A stretch of 64,000 nucleotides of DNA from Hyphomicrobiales bacterium (GTDB lineage Bacteria; Pseudomonadota; Alphaproteobacteria; Rhizobiales; Rhizobiaceae), in contig UEIJ01000023.1 in the NCBI GenBank assembly GCA_900470195.1, positions 186,001 to 250,000 of the forward strand, read 5' to 3'. Each line of letters starts with the position of its first letter. The first letter of the stretch is position 1. The translations under genes and the position numbers were made by a program. Shown piece by piece: positions 8,141 to 18,702 of the stretch. Below the pieces are notes generated by a model. The model saw nothing but the letters and a program-made list of their open reading frames with translations. It was not told where the DNA came from and did not search any database.

Positions 8141-9799
8141 ATGGCTGATGCTGATGTTATTATCATTGGAGCAGGACTAGCGGGGCTTGTCGCTGCTCAC
8201 GAACTGGCTGCGGCCGGACGTAAAGTCATTCTCCTGGAGCAGGAAGGCGAAAACTCCATCGGCGGACAGGCATTCTGGTCCCTTGGTGGACTGTTTATGG
8301 TCGACAGTCCCGAACAGCGTCGCCTTGGTATCAAGGACAACATTGATCTCGCGCGGCAGGATTGGTTCGGCTCGGCACAATTCGACCGCCCCGAAGACCA
8401 TTGGCCAAAGCGCTGGGCGGAATCTTATCTGGCGTTTGCGGCCGGAGAAATGCGTTCCTGGCTTTACAGCTTAGGGATGCGCTGGTTTCCTGTTGTGGGC
8501 TGGGCAGAACGCGGTGGAGCGAAAGCAGATGGTCACGGCAATTCCGTACCGCGTTTCCACGTAACCTGGGGGACCGGACCTGCCGTTGTAGCGCCCTTCG
8601 AGCGTTCACTTCGTAAAGCAATCAGCAAAGGGCTCATAACCCTGAAATGCCGCCATCGGGTCAACGGCATCGCAACGACCGGTGGACAGGTCAGCGGTGT
8701 TTATGGAGAAGTGTTGGCGCCATCAACCGTGGAACGCGGGCAGTCTTCGTCACGCGATACCATTGGCGAATTTTCCTATCTTGCTGACTGTGTAATCGTT
8801 ACATCCGGCGGCATAGGTGGTGATCCAGAAAAGGTCCGGCGAGCTTGGCCACGCGACAGGCTCGGCAATCCTCCGAAAGAAATGGTGTTGGGCGTTCCGG
8901 CTCATGTCGACGGGCGCGGCATCGATATTACGGTTGCTGCGGGCGGTCATGTCATCAATGCTGATCGTATGTGGCACTACACGGAAGGCCTACGAAACTG
9001 GAACCCCATCTGGCCGAACCATGGCATTCGCATCCTGCCGGGGCCGTCTTCCATGTGGTTCGATGCCAGGGGGAATCGTCTCCCCGCCCCCTATCTTCCG
9101 GGTTTCGACACGCTTGGAACCCTCAAGCATATTCTCTCGACCGGCTACGATTATTCCTGGTTTATTCTGACCGAGAAAATCATCCGCAAGGAATTCTCCC
9201 TGTCCGGATCGGAGCAAAACCCGGATCTCACTGGCAAAGATTGGAAGCTTTTGCTTAAAAGCCGCCTCGGCAAAGCGCCGCCTCCGCCGGTCAAGGCGTT
9301 TCTGGACAATGGAGCTGATTTCATTACAGCGGGAACGCTGGACGAGCTCGTTGCACGGATGAACAGTTTGACGGGAGAAAAGCTGCTCAAGCCTGACCAT
9401 ATTCGCGATCAGATCGAAGCGCGGGACCGCGAGATAATCAATCGCTATACCAAGGATGCCCAGGTAATGGCGATCCACAATGCCAGGGCCTATATCGGTG
9501 ATCGTCTTACGCGCGCCGTTCCGTTGCACCCTCTGCTGGCACCTGCCAACGGCCCGCTCATTGCTGTCAAACTTCACATTCTGACGCGCAAGACACTTGG
9601 CGGGCTGCATACTGACTTGGACGCCCAGGTTCTCAATTCAGCTGGCGAAAAGGTGCCCGGCCTGTATGCCGCAGGAGAAGCCGCCGGGTTTGGCGGGGGC
9701 GGCTACCATGGATACAATGCCCTTGAAGGGACATTTCTCGGCGGCTGCATCTTTTCCGGGCGAGTGGCTGGTCGGGCAGCCGCGGCAGCGTCGCTGTAG
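8141..9799 (+). CDS. FAD-binding dehydrogenase (fumarate reductase/KSTD flavoprotein superfamily)
   Basis: 552-residue soluble flavoprotein. The N-terminal dinucleotide fold reads IIGAGLAGLVAAHELAAAG, with the Glu that binds ribose at LLEQEGENSIGG. The C-terminal FAD segment reads GLYAAGEAAGFGGGGYHGYN. The layout matches the fumarate reductase/3-ketosteroid-1-dehydrogenase superfamily, in the subgroup annotated only as 'FAD-binding dehydrogenase'. The substrate is unknown. A purine-rich ribosome site (GGGAGAGAGGGAGCGGGG) directly precedes the ATG. No electron-transfer partner is encoded next to it; kdp genes begin 150 bases later. Confidence 0.85.
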   Translation: MADADVIIIGAGLAGLVAAHELAAAGRKVILLEQEGENSIGGQAFWSLGGLFMVDSPEQRRLGIKDNIDLARQDWFGSAQFDRPEDHWPKRWAESYLAFAAGEMRSWLYSLGMRWFPVVGWAERGGAKADGHGNSVPRFHVTWGTGPAVVAPFERSLRKAISKGLITLKCRHRVNGIATTGGQVSGVYGEVLAPSTVERGQSSSRDTIGEFSYLADCVIVTSGGIGGDPEKVRRAWPRDRLGNPPKEMVLGVPAHVDGRGIDITVAAGGHVINADRMWHYTEGLRNWNPIWPNHGIRILPGPSSMWFDARGNRLPAPYLPGFDTLGTLKHILSTGYDYSWFILTEKIIRKEFSLSGSEQNPDLTGKDWKLLLKSRLGKAPPPPVKAFLDNGADFITAGTLDELVARMNSLTGEKLLKPDHIRDQIEARDREIINRYTKDAQVMAIHNARAYIGDRLTRAVPLHPLLAPANGPLIAVKLHILTRKTLGGLHTDLDAQVLNSAGEKVPGLYAAGEAAGFGGGGYHGYNALEGTFLGGCIFSGRVAGRAAAAASL

Positions 9800-9952
9800 C
9801 TTTCACCGCAACAGAGCAATCTAGGCCCTCACCGGCTGCATTCCATATATGAGTTTTTTATTTTTTGCCCCCTGGACTGCTCTCGAAACCCTATGCCGTG
9901 CGGCAACATAATGTCCCTGTATGAAATAGGGAGCCCTTTCGGGCAATTAGGC

Positions 9953-10039
9953 ATGACTATGGATTTCGCCGTACTTGCAATCGGTATCGGCTTCTTCGCG
10001 CTTTTGTTCGGCTATTTGCGCATCTGCGAAAAACTTTGA
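9953..10039 (+). CDS. 28-residue single-helix ORF at the head of the kdp operon
   Basis: Reads MTMDFAVLAIGIGF, then FALLFGYLRICEKL and stop. It is one hydrophobic helix (residues 4-20) followed by a short basic end. It begins just before kdpF, with only 8 bases between its stop and the kdpF start, and both are inside the kdp transcript. Unlike KdpF it is not part of the described four-subunit Kdp complex, so its role is unknown. The alternative start is the second ATG at 9959. Evidence is position, helix character and tight spacing. Confidence 0.6.
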   Translation: MTMDFAVLAIGIGFFALLFGYLRICEKL

Positions 10040-10047
10040 GGCTGGCC

Positions 10048-10137
10048 ATGCTGATCGAATACATCGCCGGCGCTTTGGTTGCTGTCTTCATAGCCGCCTA
10101 TCTCCTTTATGCGCTTGTACGACCGGAACGGTTCTAA
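10048..10137 (+). CDS. kdpF: KdpF, small subunit of the K+-transporting ATPase
   Basis: A 29-residue hydrophobic peptide, MLIEYIAGALVAVFIAAYLL followed by YALVRPERF. The single membrane helix and the terminal Y-A-L-x-x-P-E-R-F are the KdpF hallmark. KdpF stabilises the KdpABC complex in the inner membrane. It lies 51 bases before kdpA, the normal gene order. Confidence 0.88.
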   Translation: MLIEYIAGALVAVFIAAYLLYALVRPERF

Positions 10138-10188
10138 GCCGGTCTCCGACCGATTCCGCGTAACCGGCAGCAGGCCTCGGAAAAAATC

Positions 10189-11892
10189 ATGACACTCAAT
10201 GGATGGATTCAGATCCTCGTTTTCTGCGGGATCATCATTTTGCTCATCAAGCCGCTTGGCGGCTACATGACACGGGTTTTCAGCGGTGAACGGACTTTCC
10301 TTTCACCCATCTTGGTTCCAGCCGAGCGCGGGCTTTACCGCCTCGCAGGCACGAGGGAACGAGAAGAACAGCATTGGATGACCTACACTGTCTCCCTCTT
10401 GCTATTTAATCTGGCCGGATTTTTGCTGCTTTACATGCTGCAGCGATTTCAGGGCTCCTTGCCCTTCAATCCAATGGGGATGGGCAACGTACCGGCAGAT
10501 CTCGCCTTTAATACCACCGCAAGTTTTGTCACCAATACCAACTGGCAGAACTATGGCGGCGAAAGTACCATGTCTTATTTGACGCAGATGGCGGGACTGA
10601 CGGTACAGAACTTCGTCTCGGCAGCAACCGGCGTTGCCATCGCCATAGCGCTCATTCGAGCGCTCTCTCGCAAGTCATTGAAGACGCTTGGAAATTTCTG
10701 GGTCGACCTTACCCGGTGCACGCTCTACATCCTCCTCCCCTTGTGCATTTTCCTTACACTGGCTTTCGTCAGCCTTGGCGTACCGCAAACGATCGGCGCT
10801 TACGCCGAAGCTACGACGCTGGAAGGTGCCAGACAGGTGATAGCACTCGGGCCAGTTGCCTCGCAACTCGCCATCAAGATGCTTGGCACCAATGGCGGCG
10901 GCTTCTTCAACGCCAATTCCGCGCATCCTTTCGAAAACCCCGATGCCATCTCCAACCTGATCCAGATGGTTGCAATCTTCGCCATTGGCGCTTCCCTTAC
11001 CAATGTCTTTGGACGAATGGTCGGCAATGAACGGCAAGGTTGGGCAATTTTCGCGGCGATGGGCATATTGTTCATCGTGGGCGTTGCAATCTGCTACTGG
11101 GCGGAGGCCGCGGGCAATCCCCTTATCCATGCGCTCGGAATTGACGGCGGCAATATGGAGGGCAAGGAAACACGTTTCGGCATCGCCATGTCCGCCCTCT
11201 TCGCGGTCGTTACAACCGCGGCATCATGCGGGGCAGTGATCGCTATGCACGACAGCATGACGGCGCTCGGTGGAATGATCCCCATGATCAATATGATGCT
11301 GGGAGAGATCATCATCGGCGGTGTCGGCGCCGGGTTCTACGGCATCGTCCTCTTCGTCGTCATCGCCATTTTCGTGGCCGGGCTGATGGTTGGACGCACT
11401 CCGGAATATCTCGGCAAGAAGATCGAAGCCAAGGAAGTAAAAATGGCGATGCTGGCCGTTCTCTGTCTTCCACTGTCAATCCTGGGCTTCACCGCCATCG
11501 CTTCTGTTCTTCCGACAGGTCTGGCCTCCATCGCCAACCCCGGCCCGCATGGTTTCTCGGAAATACTCTATGCCTATACATCAGGCACGGCCAACAACGG
11601 TTCAGCCTTTGGCGGTCTCTCCGGCAATACGCCCTGGTACAATATCACCATCGGTCTCGCCATGTTGATGGGCCGATTTCTCGTGATCGTTCCTGCCATG
11701 GCAATCGCCGGCTCGCTTGTCGCCAAAAAAGCTGCTCCGCAATCGGCTGGCACCTTCCCTACGACCGGACCGCTTTTCGTTGGCCTGCTGATCGGCGTCA
11801 TTCTTGTAGTTGGTGGTCTGATCTTCTTTCCAGCGCTTGCGCTTGGCCCTGTTGCCGAGCACCTCGCCATGATCAACGGGCAGATGTTCTGA
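10189..11892 (+). CDS. kdpA: KdpA, potassium-binding channel subunit of the Kdp ATPase
   Basis: 567-residue inner-membrane protein of the superfamily of K+ transporters; it holds the selectivity filter and delivers K+ to KdpB. Filter-type loops are visible, for example [35 protein letters not shown] and [15 protein letters not shown], and about ten membrane segments cover the protein. Length and motif order are normal. Its TGA shares bases with the ATG of a small ORF (ATGA overlap at 11892), so the two are translationally coupled. Confidence 0.97.
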   Translation: MTLNGWIQILVFCGIIILLIKPLGGYMTRVFSGERTFLSPILVPAERGLYRLAGTREREEQHWMTYTVSLLLFNLAGFLLLYMLQRFQGSLPFNPMGMGNVPADLAFNTTASFVTNTNWQNYGGESTMSYLTQMAGLTVQNFVSAATGVAIAIALIRALSRKSLKTLGNFWVDLTRCTLYILLPLCIFLTLAFVSLGVPQTIGAYAEATTLEGARQVIALGPVASQLAIKMLGTNGGGFFNANSAHPFENPDAISNLIQMVAIFAIGASLTNVFGRMVGNERQGWAIFAAMGILFIVGVAICYWAEAAGNPLIHALGIDGGNMEGKETRFGIAMSALFAVVTTAASCGAVIAMHDSMTALGGMIPMINMMLGEIIIGGVGAGFYGIVLFVVIAIFVAGLMVGRTPEYLGKKIEAKEVKMAMLAVLCLPLSILGFTAIASVLPTGLASIANPGPHGFSEILYAYTSGTANNGSAFGGLSGNTPWYNITIGLAMLMGRFLVIVPAMAIAGSLVAKKAAPQSAGTFPTTGPLFVGLLIGVILVVGGLIFFPALALGPVAEHLAMINGQMF

Positions 11893-11978
11893 TGCTGAAA
11901 CCTTCAAGCTGCATTCTCTCGATCCTTCTGGCAACGACCGCCCTTCTTCTTGCGGTTCAGCTTGCCGGATTGATCTGA
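11892..11978 (+). CDS. 28-residue single-helix ORF between kdpA and kdpB
   Basis: Reads [20 protein letters not shown] then AVQLAGLI and stop: a basic start and one hydrophobic helix. Its ATG overlaps the kdpA stop (ATGA), which implies reinitiation by ribosomes finishing kdpA, and kdpB starts 40 bases later. It is too short for standard gene calls. It resembles neither KdpF in sequence nor a signal peptide of kdpB. Function unknown; a second small helix subunit or assembly peptide is an inference. Confidence 0.6.
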   Translation: MLKPSSCILSILLATTALLLAVQLAGLI

Positions 11979-12018
11979 GCTTTCCAAACGGAAACGTAAT
12001 TTTACTGGAGCCTCTGTT

Positions 12019-14073
12019 ATGAGCCAGTCCAAATCCGCGAGCATTCTCGATGCCCGCATCCTTCTACCCGCCATTGGCGATGCTTTCCGCAAGCTCAATC
12101 CCAGGAGTCTTGCACGCAATCCGGTCATGTTCGTGGTTGCCGCGGTTTCACTACTCACGACGTTGCTTCTGCTGAAAGACGTGGCTGTAGGCAATCCCAA
12201 TATCGGCTTTTCGTTCCAGATCGTCCTTTGGCTATGGTTCACGGTTTTGTTCGCCAATTTTGCCGAAGCCGTAGCCGAAGGACGAGGAAAGGCACAGGCG
12301 GATTCCCTGCGCCGGACAAGGACAGAAACGCAGGCGAAACTTTTGGATAGTCCGGAAAGCCAAAGCTGGAAGAATGTACCGGGAACCGGCTTGAAAGTCG
12401 GAGATGTCGTTCTGGTGGAATCCAATGACATTATTCCCTCCGACGGCGAAGTCATCGAAGGTGTGGCGTCCGTCAACGAAGCCGCCATCACCGGGGAATC
12501 CGCACCGGTCATCCGCGAGTCCGGCGGCGACCGCTCTGCCGTTACCGGTGGAACGCAGGTTCTGTCCGACTGGATCAAGGTTCGCATCACAGCCGCGCAA
12601 GGTTCAACCTTCATCGACAAGATGATCAGCCTTGTCGAAGGCGCCGAACGTCAGAAAACGCCGAACGAGATAGCGCTCAATATTCTGCTTGCGGGCATGA
12701 CGCTGATATTTGTTCTGGCCGTTGTCACGATCCCAAGCTTTGCAACCTATGCAGGCGGCTATATTCCCGTCACTGTGCTGGTTGCACTCTTCGTCACCCT
12801 GATCCCAACCACGATCGGCGCTTTGCTTTCCGCGATTGGCATCGCAGGCATGGACCGGCTTGTGCGCTTCAATGTGCTCGCCATGTCCGGCCGTGCGGTT
12901 GAGGCCGCAGGTGACGTCGACACGCTTCTTCTCGACAAGACCGGCACAATTACGCTCGGCAACCGTCAGGCGACTGCCTTCGTACCTGTCAGCGGCGTAT
13001 CCGAACAAGCTCTGGCCGACGCGGCTCAGCTGGCTTCGCTTGCCGATGAAACACCGGAAGGCCGCTCGATCGTCGTTCTTGCCAAGGAAAGATACGGTCT
13101 GCGTGGGCGCGACATGCAGAGCCTTCACGCTCATTTTGTACCATTCACAGCGCAAAGCCGCATGAGCGGAGTGGATGTTGAAGGTTCTATCGTTCGCAAA
13201 GGTGCGGTTGATGCGATGCTTGCCTATGTGGAGCGCAGCTGCCGCGTTGATCAAAGAATATTATCAGAACTGCAATCCATCGCTGACACAATCGCCAAGG
13301 CGGGCGGTACCCCGCTTGCTGTCGCCAAAGATGGCGCTCTTCTCGGCGTCGTGCACCTGAAGGACATTGTCAAAGGCGGCATCCGTGAACGCTTCGCGGA
13401 ACTTCGCCGCATGGGTATCCGCACGGTCATGATTACCGGCGACAACCCGATGACTGCGGCGGCCATCGCCGCTGAAGCGGGTGTGGACGACTTTCTTGCG
13501 CAGGCAACGCCTGAAAACAAGCTGTCGCTGATCCGCGAGGAACAGGCGAAGGGCAAACTTGTGGCGATGTGCGGCGACGGGACCAACGATGCCCCTGCTC
13601 TTGCTCAGGCCGACGTCGGCGTGGCCATGAATACCGGCACGGTTGCCGCACGTGAAGCGGGCAATATGGTCGATCTTGACAGCGATCCAACCAAACTTAT
13701 CGAAATTGTTGAGATCGGCAAGCAATTGCTGATGACCCGCGGAGCACTGACCACCTTCTCCATCGCGAACGACATCGCAAAATACTTTGCAATTATTCCT
13801 GCGATGTTTCTGGCCTTCTATCCTCAGTTGGGCGCGCTCAACATTATGGGATTGGCTACCCCACAGAGTGCCATTTTGTCGGCCATTATCTTCAACGCCT
13901 TGATCATTGTGGCCTTGATCCCGCTTTCGTTGAAGGGCGTCACCTATAAGCCGGTGGGCGCTGGGGCGCTCCTTTCGCGCAATCTTTTGATTTACGGACT
14001 GGGCGGCGTCGTCGTGCCGTTCATGGGTATCAAGGCCATCGATATGGCGATTACCGCCCTTGGCCTAGCATAA
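12019..14073 (+). CDS. kdpB: KdpB, P-type ATPase subunit of the Kdp potassium pump
   Basis: 684-residue P-type ATPase that hydrolyses ATP for high-affinity K+ uptake. The phosphorylated Asp306 is in [11 protein letters not shown]; the actuator loop has TGES; the hinge has [29 protein letters not shown] marks the P domain. The N-terminal region has the KdpB-type start with three membrane helices, and the C-terminus three more. Length is standard. It is followed after 8 bases by kdpC. Confidence 0.97.
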   Translation: MSQSKSASILDARILLPAIGDAFRKLNPRSLARNPVMFVVAAVSLLTTLLLLKDVAVGNPNIGFSFQIVLWLWFTVLFANFAEAVAEGRGKAQADSLRRTRTETQAKLLDSPESQSWKNVPGTGLKVGDVVLVESNDIIPSDGEVIEGVASVNEAAITGESAPVIRESGGDRSAVTGGTQVLSDWIKVRITAAQGSTFIDKMISLVEGAERQKTPNEIALNILLAGMTLIFVLAVVTIPSFATYAGGYIPVTVLVALFVTLIPTTIGALLSAIGIAGMDRLVRFNVLAMSGRAVEAAGDVDTLLLDKTGTITLGNRQATAFVPVSGVSEQALADAAQLASLADETPEGRSIVVLAKERYGLRGRDMQSLHAHFVPFTAQSRMSGVDVEGSIVRKGAVDAMLAYVERSCRVDQRILSELQSIADTIAKAGGTPLAVAKDGALLGVVHLKDIVKGGIRERFAELRRMGIRTVMITGDNPMTAAAIAAEAGVDDFLAQATPENKLSLIREEQAKGKLVAMCGDGTNDAPALAQADVGVAMNTGTVAAREAGNMVDLDSDPTKLIEIVEIGKQLLMTRGALTTFSIANDIAKYFAIIPAMFLAFYPQLGALNIMGLATPQSAILSAIIFNALIIVALIPLSLKGVTYKPVGAGALLSRNLLIYGLGGVVVPFMGIKAIDMAITALGLA

Positions 14074-14081
14074 GGATAAGC

Positions 14082-14657
14082 ATGATGCTCAAACAACTTC
14101 GTCCAGCTCTTGTCATGATCGTATCGCTTACGGTCATGACGGGTTTGCTCTACCCGCTCGGCATGACGGGTATCGCCCAGGCGATCTTTCCGGCCAAGGC
14201 TGGTGGCAGCCTGATCGAAAAAGATGGCTCTGTCATCGGCTCCGAATTGATCGGTCAGAATTTTACCGGTGATCGCTATTTTCACGGTCGCCCGTCTGCC
14301 GCAGGACAAAACGGTTATGATGCGGCCAGTTCTGGCGGTTCCAATCTCGGCCCGACCAACCCGAAGCTGATTGAGCGGGTTAAAGCCGACGCCACTGCTC
14401 TCGCACAAGACGAAGGGGCTACGCCTCCACCGATCGATCTCGTGACAACATCCGCAAGCGGTCTTGATCCGCATATTTCGCCTGAGGCGGCTTATTATCA
14501 GGTGCCCCGCGTTGCAAAGGCTCGCGGGATTGATGAAGCCGCATTACGCGGAATTGTCGAACAACAGGTTGAGGCTCGCGAACTTGGCTTCCTCGGTGAA
14601 CCGGTGGTCAATGTTCTCAAGCTGAACCTTGTTCTGGACAGGACCCGCAGCAAGTAG
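14082..14657 (+). CDS. kdpC: KdpC, accessory subunit of the Kdp ATPase
   Basis: 191 residues with one N-terminal membrane helix (about 10-32) and a periplasmic domain. KdpC motifs are present: [21 protein letters not shown], [29 protein letters not shown]. It stabilises the KdpABC complex. Two adjacent ATGs (14082, 14085) could start it. The 47-base gap to kdpD and the shared strand put the sensor in the same transcript. Confidence 0.95.
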   Translation: MMLKQLRPALVMIVSLTVMTGLLYPLGMTGIAQAIFPAKAGGSLIEKDGSVIGSELIGQNFTGDRYFHGRPSAAGQNGYDAASSGGSNLGPTNPKLIERVKADATALAQDEGATPPPIDLVTTSASGLDPHISPEAAYYQVPRVAKARGIDEAALRGIVEQQVEARELGFLGEPVVNVLKLNLVLDRTRSK

Positions 14658-14704
14658 AATAACTGGCGGCATGATTTGCCGCCCCTTCCTGTCAGGAGCT
14701 TTGT

Positions 14705-17410
14705 TTGGCATCGGACCCGCTTCGTTTCGGTGATAATAGACCCTCGCCGGATGCGCTGCTTGAACAGGCGGAACGCGAGACGCGTGGCCGCCTGAAGATA
14801 TTTCTCGGGGCTGCGCCGGGCGTCGGTAAAACCTATGAAATGCTGATGTCGGGCCGCGCGCGCAAGGCTGACGGAATAGATGTTATCATCGGCGTTGTCG
14901 AAACGCACGGACGAGCGGAGACCGAGGCCCTGACTGCAGGGCTTGAAATCATTCCTCGCGCGCAAATGGTCTATCGCGGTCATCAACTTGAAGAAATGGA
15001 TATTGATGCGGTACTGGCGCGCAAGCCGCAGCTGGTTCTTGTGGACGAGCTGGCACATACAAATGCGCCCGGCAGCAGACACCCCAAGCGTTACCAGGAC
15101 GTTGAAGAAATTCTGGCGCGCGGTATCGACGTTTACACAACGCTCAATATTCAGCATGTCGAAAGCCTTAATGACGTTGTGGCGCAGATCACCCGTATTC
15201 GTGTGCGTGAAACTGTGCCCGACAGCATAATCGACCGTGCCGACGATATCGAACTGATTGATCTCACACCCGGAGATCTCATCAAACGTCTCAATGAAGG
15301 CAAGATCTACCTTCCCAAGACAGCGAAACGGGCGATCCGCAATTATTTTTCGCCCGGGAACCTGACAGCGCTGCGCGAATTGGCGCTGCGTCGCACAGCC
15401 CAACGTGTAGACGAACAACTGCTCAGCCACATGCGGGCTCATGCCATTGAAGGGCCATGGGCAGCTGGTGATCGCATATTGGTTGCCGTCGATGACAGTC
15501 CCCGCAGTATTTCGCTGGTTCGCTACGCCCGTCGGCTTGCAGATCGTCTTCGCGCTCCATGGGCGGCGATCCATATCGAAACCGCACGTTCTGCAGGGCT
15601 TGCCGACGGCGCAAAGGACAGACTTGCAACCGCGTTGAGACTTGCCGAACAGCTTGGCGGGGAAACAATCACCATTCCGGGCCAGTCGGTAGCCGAAGAC
15701 ATTGTTCGCTACGCTTCAGCCCACAACTTCACTCAGATCGTCGCCGGGAAGTCCATAAAGTCGCGTTGGCGCGAGTTGATTGAAGGCTCTATCGCACGCG
15801 AGCTTGTCCGACTGTCCGGTGCCATTGATATCCATATAACGGCCGGTGCCGAGCACGACACTGGGAGCGCCGGCCTCAAGATAAACACCGCCCAGCACAA
15901 GACAACACCCGATGTAACGCCCTATCTGATCGGCATGGCAATGACCGGCATAGCACTTGTTTCCGGGCTGTTGCTCGATCAGTTTTTGGATGTGCGCAGC
16001 ATAGCGCTGGTATTCGTTGTTGGCGTTCTGGGTGTCGCAGTCACCCTCGGTCTCTGGCCTGCGCTTTTTGCATCCGTGGTCAGCGCATTCGCTTATAATT
16101 TCTTTTTTCTCTCACCACTCTACACGCTTTCGATCGCCGATCCCGAAAGTGTCGTAACGCTGGTTTTCTTTCTGTTTGTGAGCGTCATTGCCAGCAATCT
16201 GGCAAGCCGCGTCCAACGTCAGGCCGTAGCGGCGCGACAACGCGCACGCATGACGGAAGATCTATATCTGTTCAGTAAGAAGCTGGCGGGGACAGGCTCA
16301 CTTGATGATGTGCTCTGGGCAACAGCATTTCAGATCGCATCAATGCTCAAGGTACGGGTCGTAATTTTACTTCCCGAAGGGAATGGCATTGCAGTCAGAG
16401 GCGGCTACCCGCCGGATGACACACTCGACGATGCCGATATCGCTGCTGCGCATTGGACCTGGGAGCATGACTTGCCGGCAGGTCGCGGCGCCAATACGCT
16501 GCCGGGCGCAAAACGGCTCTACCTGCCTCTGAAAACTGCACGAACTTCGGTTGGCGTCATCGGCCTCGATAATGATCGTACCGGACCGATCCTCACGCCT
16601 GAGCAACAGCGCCTCTTTGAAGCTCTGGCTGATCAGGCAGCGATTGCCATCGAACGCGTTCAGCTTGTCGGCGATGTGGAGCGCGCAAAACTGACCGTTG
16701 AGGCCGACAAGCTGCGCTCGGCTTTACTAACCTCGATCTCGCATGATCTGAAGACCCCCTTGGCGGCTATTCTGGGAGCGGCCACGACCCTGCGCGACTA
16801 TTCCGCATCATTGCCGGACGCCGACCGGTCAGAGCTTGTTGCAACCGTCGTGGATCAATCTGAGCGCCTGAACCGCTTCATCGCCAACCTCCTTGATATG
16901 ACCCGCATCGAAGCCGGTGCGATGAAGCCTAATCTCTCGCTTCATTTTGTTGGAGACCTGATCGGGGCTGCACTCAATCGTGCATCCCGGATACTCGCCT
17001 GCCATCAAATCAACGTCGCGGTTCCAGTCAATCTGCCGATGGTCCACCTTGACGCCGTCCTGTTTGAGCAGGCTTTATTCAATCTGTTCGACAACGCCGC
17101 AAAATACGCTCCGGAGAATTCGCCCATCACGGTTAAAGCTCACGCGGATACCTCTAACATAACGCTGGAAATATCAGACCGCGGCCCAGGGATTCCTCCT
17201 GACGATCTGGAGCATGTGTTCGATACGTTCTATCGTGTGCGTAAAGGCGACCATGTGCAGGCCGGTACCGGGCTTGGTCTTCCTATCGCCCGCGGTTTCA
17301 TCGAAGCGATGGGGGGCTCCATCCGGGCAGGCAATCAACATGAAGGTACCGGTGCTGTATTTACGGTCACCTTGCCCGTTCCCGCTGATGAAGTTGACAG
17401 GAATTCATGA
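14705..17410 (+). CDS. kdpD: KdpD, sensor histidine kinase for potassium
   Basis: 901 residues. Start is TTG, fixed by AGGAG six bases upstream. Order of domains: N-terminal KdpD domain with Walker A (GAAPGVGKT, about 36-44) and VDELAHTN; universal-stress-like domain (about 250-370); four membrane helices (DUF4118, about 395-500); GAF-like region; HisKA with phospho-His680 in SISHDLKTPL; ATPase domain with DNAAKYAP, DRGPGIP and GTGLGLP. It phosphorylates KdpE when K+ is low. Complete, and longer than truncated forms found in some bacteria. Its stop overlaps the kdpE start by four bases. Confidence 0.96.
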   Translation: MASDPLRFGDNRPSPDALLEQAERETRGRLKIFLGAAPGVGKTYEMLMSGRARKADGIDVIIGVVETHGRAETEALTAGLEIIPRAQMVYRGHQLEEMDIDAVLARKPQLVLVDELAHTNAPGSRHPKRYQDVEEILARGIDVYTTLNIQHVESLNDVVAQITRIRVRETVPDSIIDRADDIELIDLTPGDLIKRLNEGKIYLPKTAKRAIRNYFSPGNLTALRELALRRTAQRVDEQLLSHMRAHAIEGPWAAGDRILVAVDDSPRSISLVRYARRLADRLRAPWAAIHIETARSAGLADGAKDRLATALRLAEQLGGETITIPGQSVAEDIVRYASAHNFTQIVAGKSIKSRWRELIEGSIARELVRLSGAIDIHITAGAEHDTGSAGLKINTAQHKTTPDVTPYLIGMAMTGIALVSGLLLDQFLDVRSIALVFVVGVLGVAVTLGLWPALFASVVSAFAYNFFFLSPLYTLSIADPESVVTLVFFLFVSVIASNLASRVQRQAVAARQRARMTEDLYLFSKKLAGTGSLDDVLWATAFQIASMLKVRVVILLPEGNGIAVRGGYPPDDTLDDADIAAAHWTWEHDLPAGRGANTLPGAKRLYLPLKTARTSVGVIGLDNDRTGPILTPEQQRLFEALADQAAIAIERVQLVGDVERAKLTVEADKLRSALLTSISHDLKTPLAAILGAATTLRDYSASLPDADRSELVATVVDQSERLNRFIANLLDMTRIEAGAMKPNLSLHFVGDLIGAALNRASRILACHQINVAVPVNLPMVHLDAVLFEQALFNLFDNAAKYAPENSPITVKAHADTSNITLEISDRGPGIPPDDLEHVFDTFYRVRKGDHVQAGTGLGLPIARGFIEAMGGSIRAGNQHEGTGAVFTVTLPVPADEVDRNS

Positions 17411-18108
17411 ACGATCCGAAGCTCAAGATTCTAGTTGTCGATGACGAACCAGCCATCCGCAGACTACTGCGGGTCGGACTGACAACCGAAGGCTATAACG
17501 TTGTAGAGGCTGCAAATGGCAGCGAAGCTGACGAACATATTGCAACGGAAAAGCCTGACATAGTGCTACTCGATTTAGGCCTCCCCGATACCGACGGCCA
17601 TGCGCTGCTGCAACGCTGGAGACAGAACGGCATAACCTTGCCCATTCTCATACTCTCGAGCCGCACTGATGAAGCTGGGATCGTTCGCGCCCTTGAAGAA
17701 GGCGCAGATGATTACATCCCGAAACCTTTCGGCATGAAGGAGCTTGCTGCTCGTCTTCGGGTCGCTTTGCGGCATCGGCTGCAACAGCAGGGACAAAAGC
17801 CGCTTTTCCAGAGTGACGGCCTGACAGTCGATCTCGTCCGCCGCATTGTAAAACTGAACGGCGAAGAAATTAAGCTGTCGCCAAAGGAATATGATATCCT
17901 ACGCCTGCTCGTGCAGCATGCGGGGAAGGTGCTGACGCACCATTTCATTTTGAGCCAGGTATGGGGACCGGCGGCTGACGTGCAATATCTCCGCATTTAC
18001 GTTCGTCAGCTACGGCAGAAGATTGAAAAATCGCCGGATCAGCCGCATTATATCCTAACCGAAACAGGCGTCGGCTACAGACTCCGCGAAGCCGATCCAG
18101 CTCTGTGA
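17407..18108 (+). CDS. kdpE: KdpE, OmpR-family response regulator
   Basis: 233 residues: receiver domain (1-120) with acidic DDE at 12-14, phosphoacceptor Asp56 in LLDLGLPD and Lys in IPKPF; winged-helix DNA-binding domain (about 130-228) with LSPKEYDILRLLVQHAGKVL and the closing YILTETGVGYRL. It activates the kdp promoter when phosphorylated by KdpD. It overlaps kdpD (ATGA), so kinase and regulator are coupled. Since kdpDE lie downstream of the pump genes, autoregulation of the whole operon is expected. Confidence 0.96.
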   Translation: MNDPKLKILVVDDEPAIRRLLRVGLTTEGYNVVEAANGSEADEHIATEKPDIVLLDLGLPDTDGHALLQRWRQNGITLPILILSSRTDEAGIVRALEEGADDYIPKPFGMKELAARLRVALRHRLQQQGQKPLFQSDGLTVDLVRRIVKLNGEEIKLSPKEYDILRLLVQHAGKVLTHHFILSQVWGPAADVQYLRIYVRQLRQKIEKSPDQPHYILTETGVGYRLREADPAL

Positions 18109-18173
18109 GTCAACCGGAACCAAGACTTCGCGAACGCGTTGTTTGACAAGCAGCTAAGGTGACGGAGGCGAAC

Positions 18174-18578
18174 GTGGTCGAATTGGTCAACAATATCGAG
18201 AATTTAGAATTTATCATCGCCAAAGCTCGGGAATATGATGTTCAGGTTCCCGCTACCGATGAAGACTCCGGATCCAACGCCAGCGATGACAACGAAGTTG
18301 ATATTCTTGATGCGTCACTGACCAATCCCACTCGCAAGGAACTTTTTGCCGCTATCCGTTCTCTGAATATAGATGAACGGCAGGAACTGCTGGCACTGAT
18401 GTGGGTAGGACGTGGCGATTTCAGCGCCGACGAATGGGACGAAGCCCTATCAACCGCAGCCGACCGCGACAATGGCAGAGAAGCTAAGTATCTTATCGGC
18501 ACACCGCTTCTCGGAGATTATCTCGAGGAAGGACTGGCCGCTTTGGGCGTCGAGATTGAGGCTTACGATAATGAATAA
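18174..18578 (+). CDS. DUF3775 family protein
   Basis: Acidic soluble protein of 134 residues fitting DUF3775: an N-terminal region near LEFIIAKAREYDVQVP, an acidic linker (DEDSGSNASDDNEVD), and a domain with LNIDERQELLALMWVGRGDFSADEWDEAL. The GTG at 18174 is preferred over GTG 18159 because GGAGG lies 5 bases before it. Function unknown; the family is common in alphaproteobacteria. It sits 65 bases after kdpE on the same strand and may be co-transcribed, but nothing ties it to potassium. Confidence 0.78.
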   Translation: MVELVNNIENLEFIIAKAREYDVQVPATDEDSGSNASDDNEVDILDASLTNPTRKELFAAIRSLNIDERQELLALMWVGRGDFSADEWDEALSTAADRDNGREAKYLIGTPLLGDYLEEGLAALGVEIEAYDNE

Positions 18579-18702
18579 GAAAAATTGATGCTTCCATGCA
18601 GCCTTCTGTTTTGACGCTGCAATGTCCGGGTATTAGTGTCAGAAAACAAACCGGGTCCGCTTGAAACGACCTGGAACATCACGCGCGACGGAGGACGGCA
18701 CG

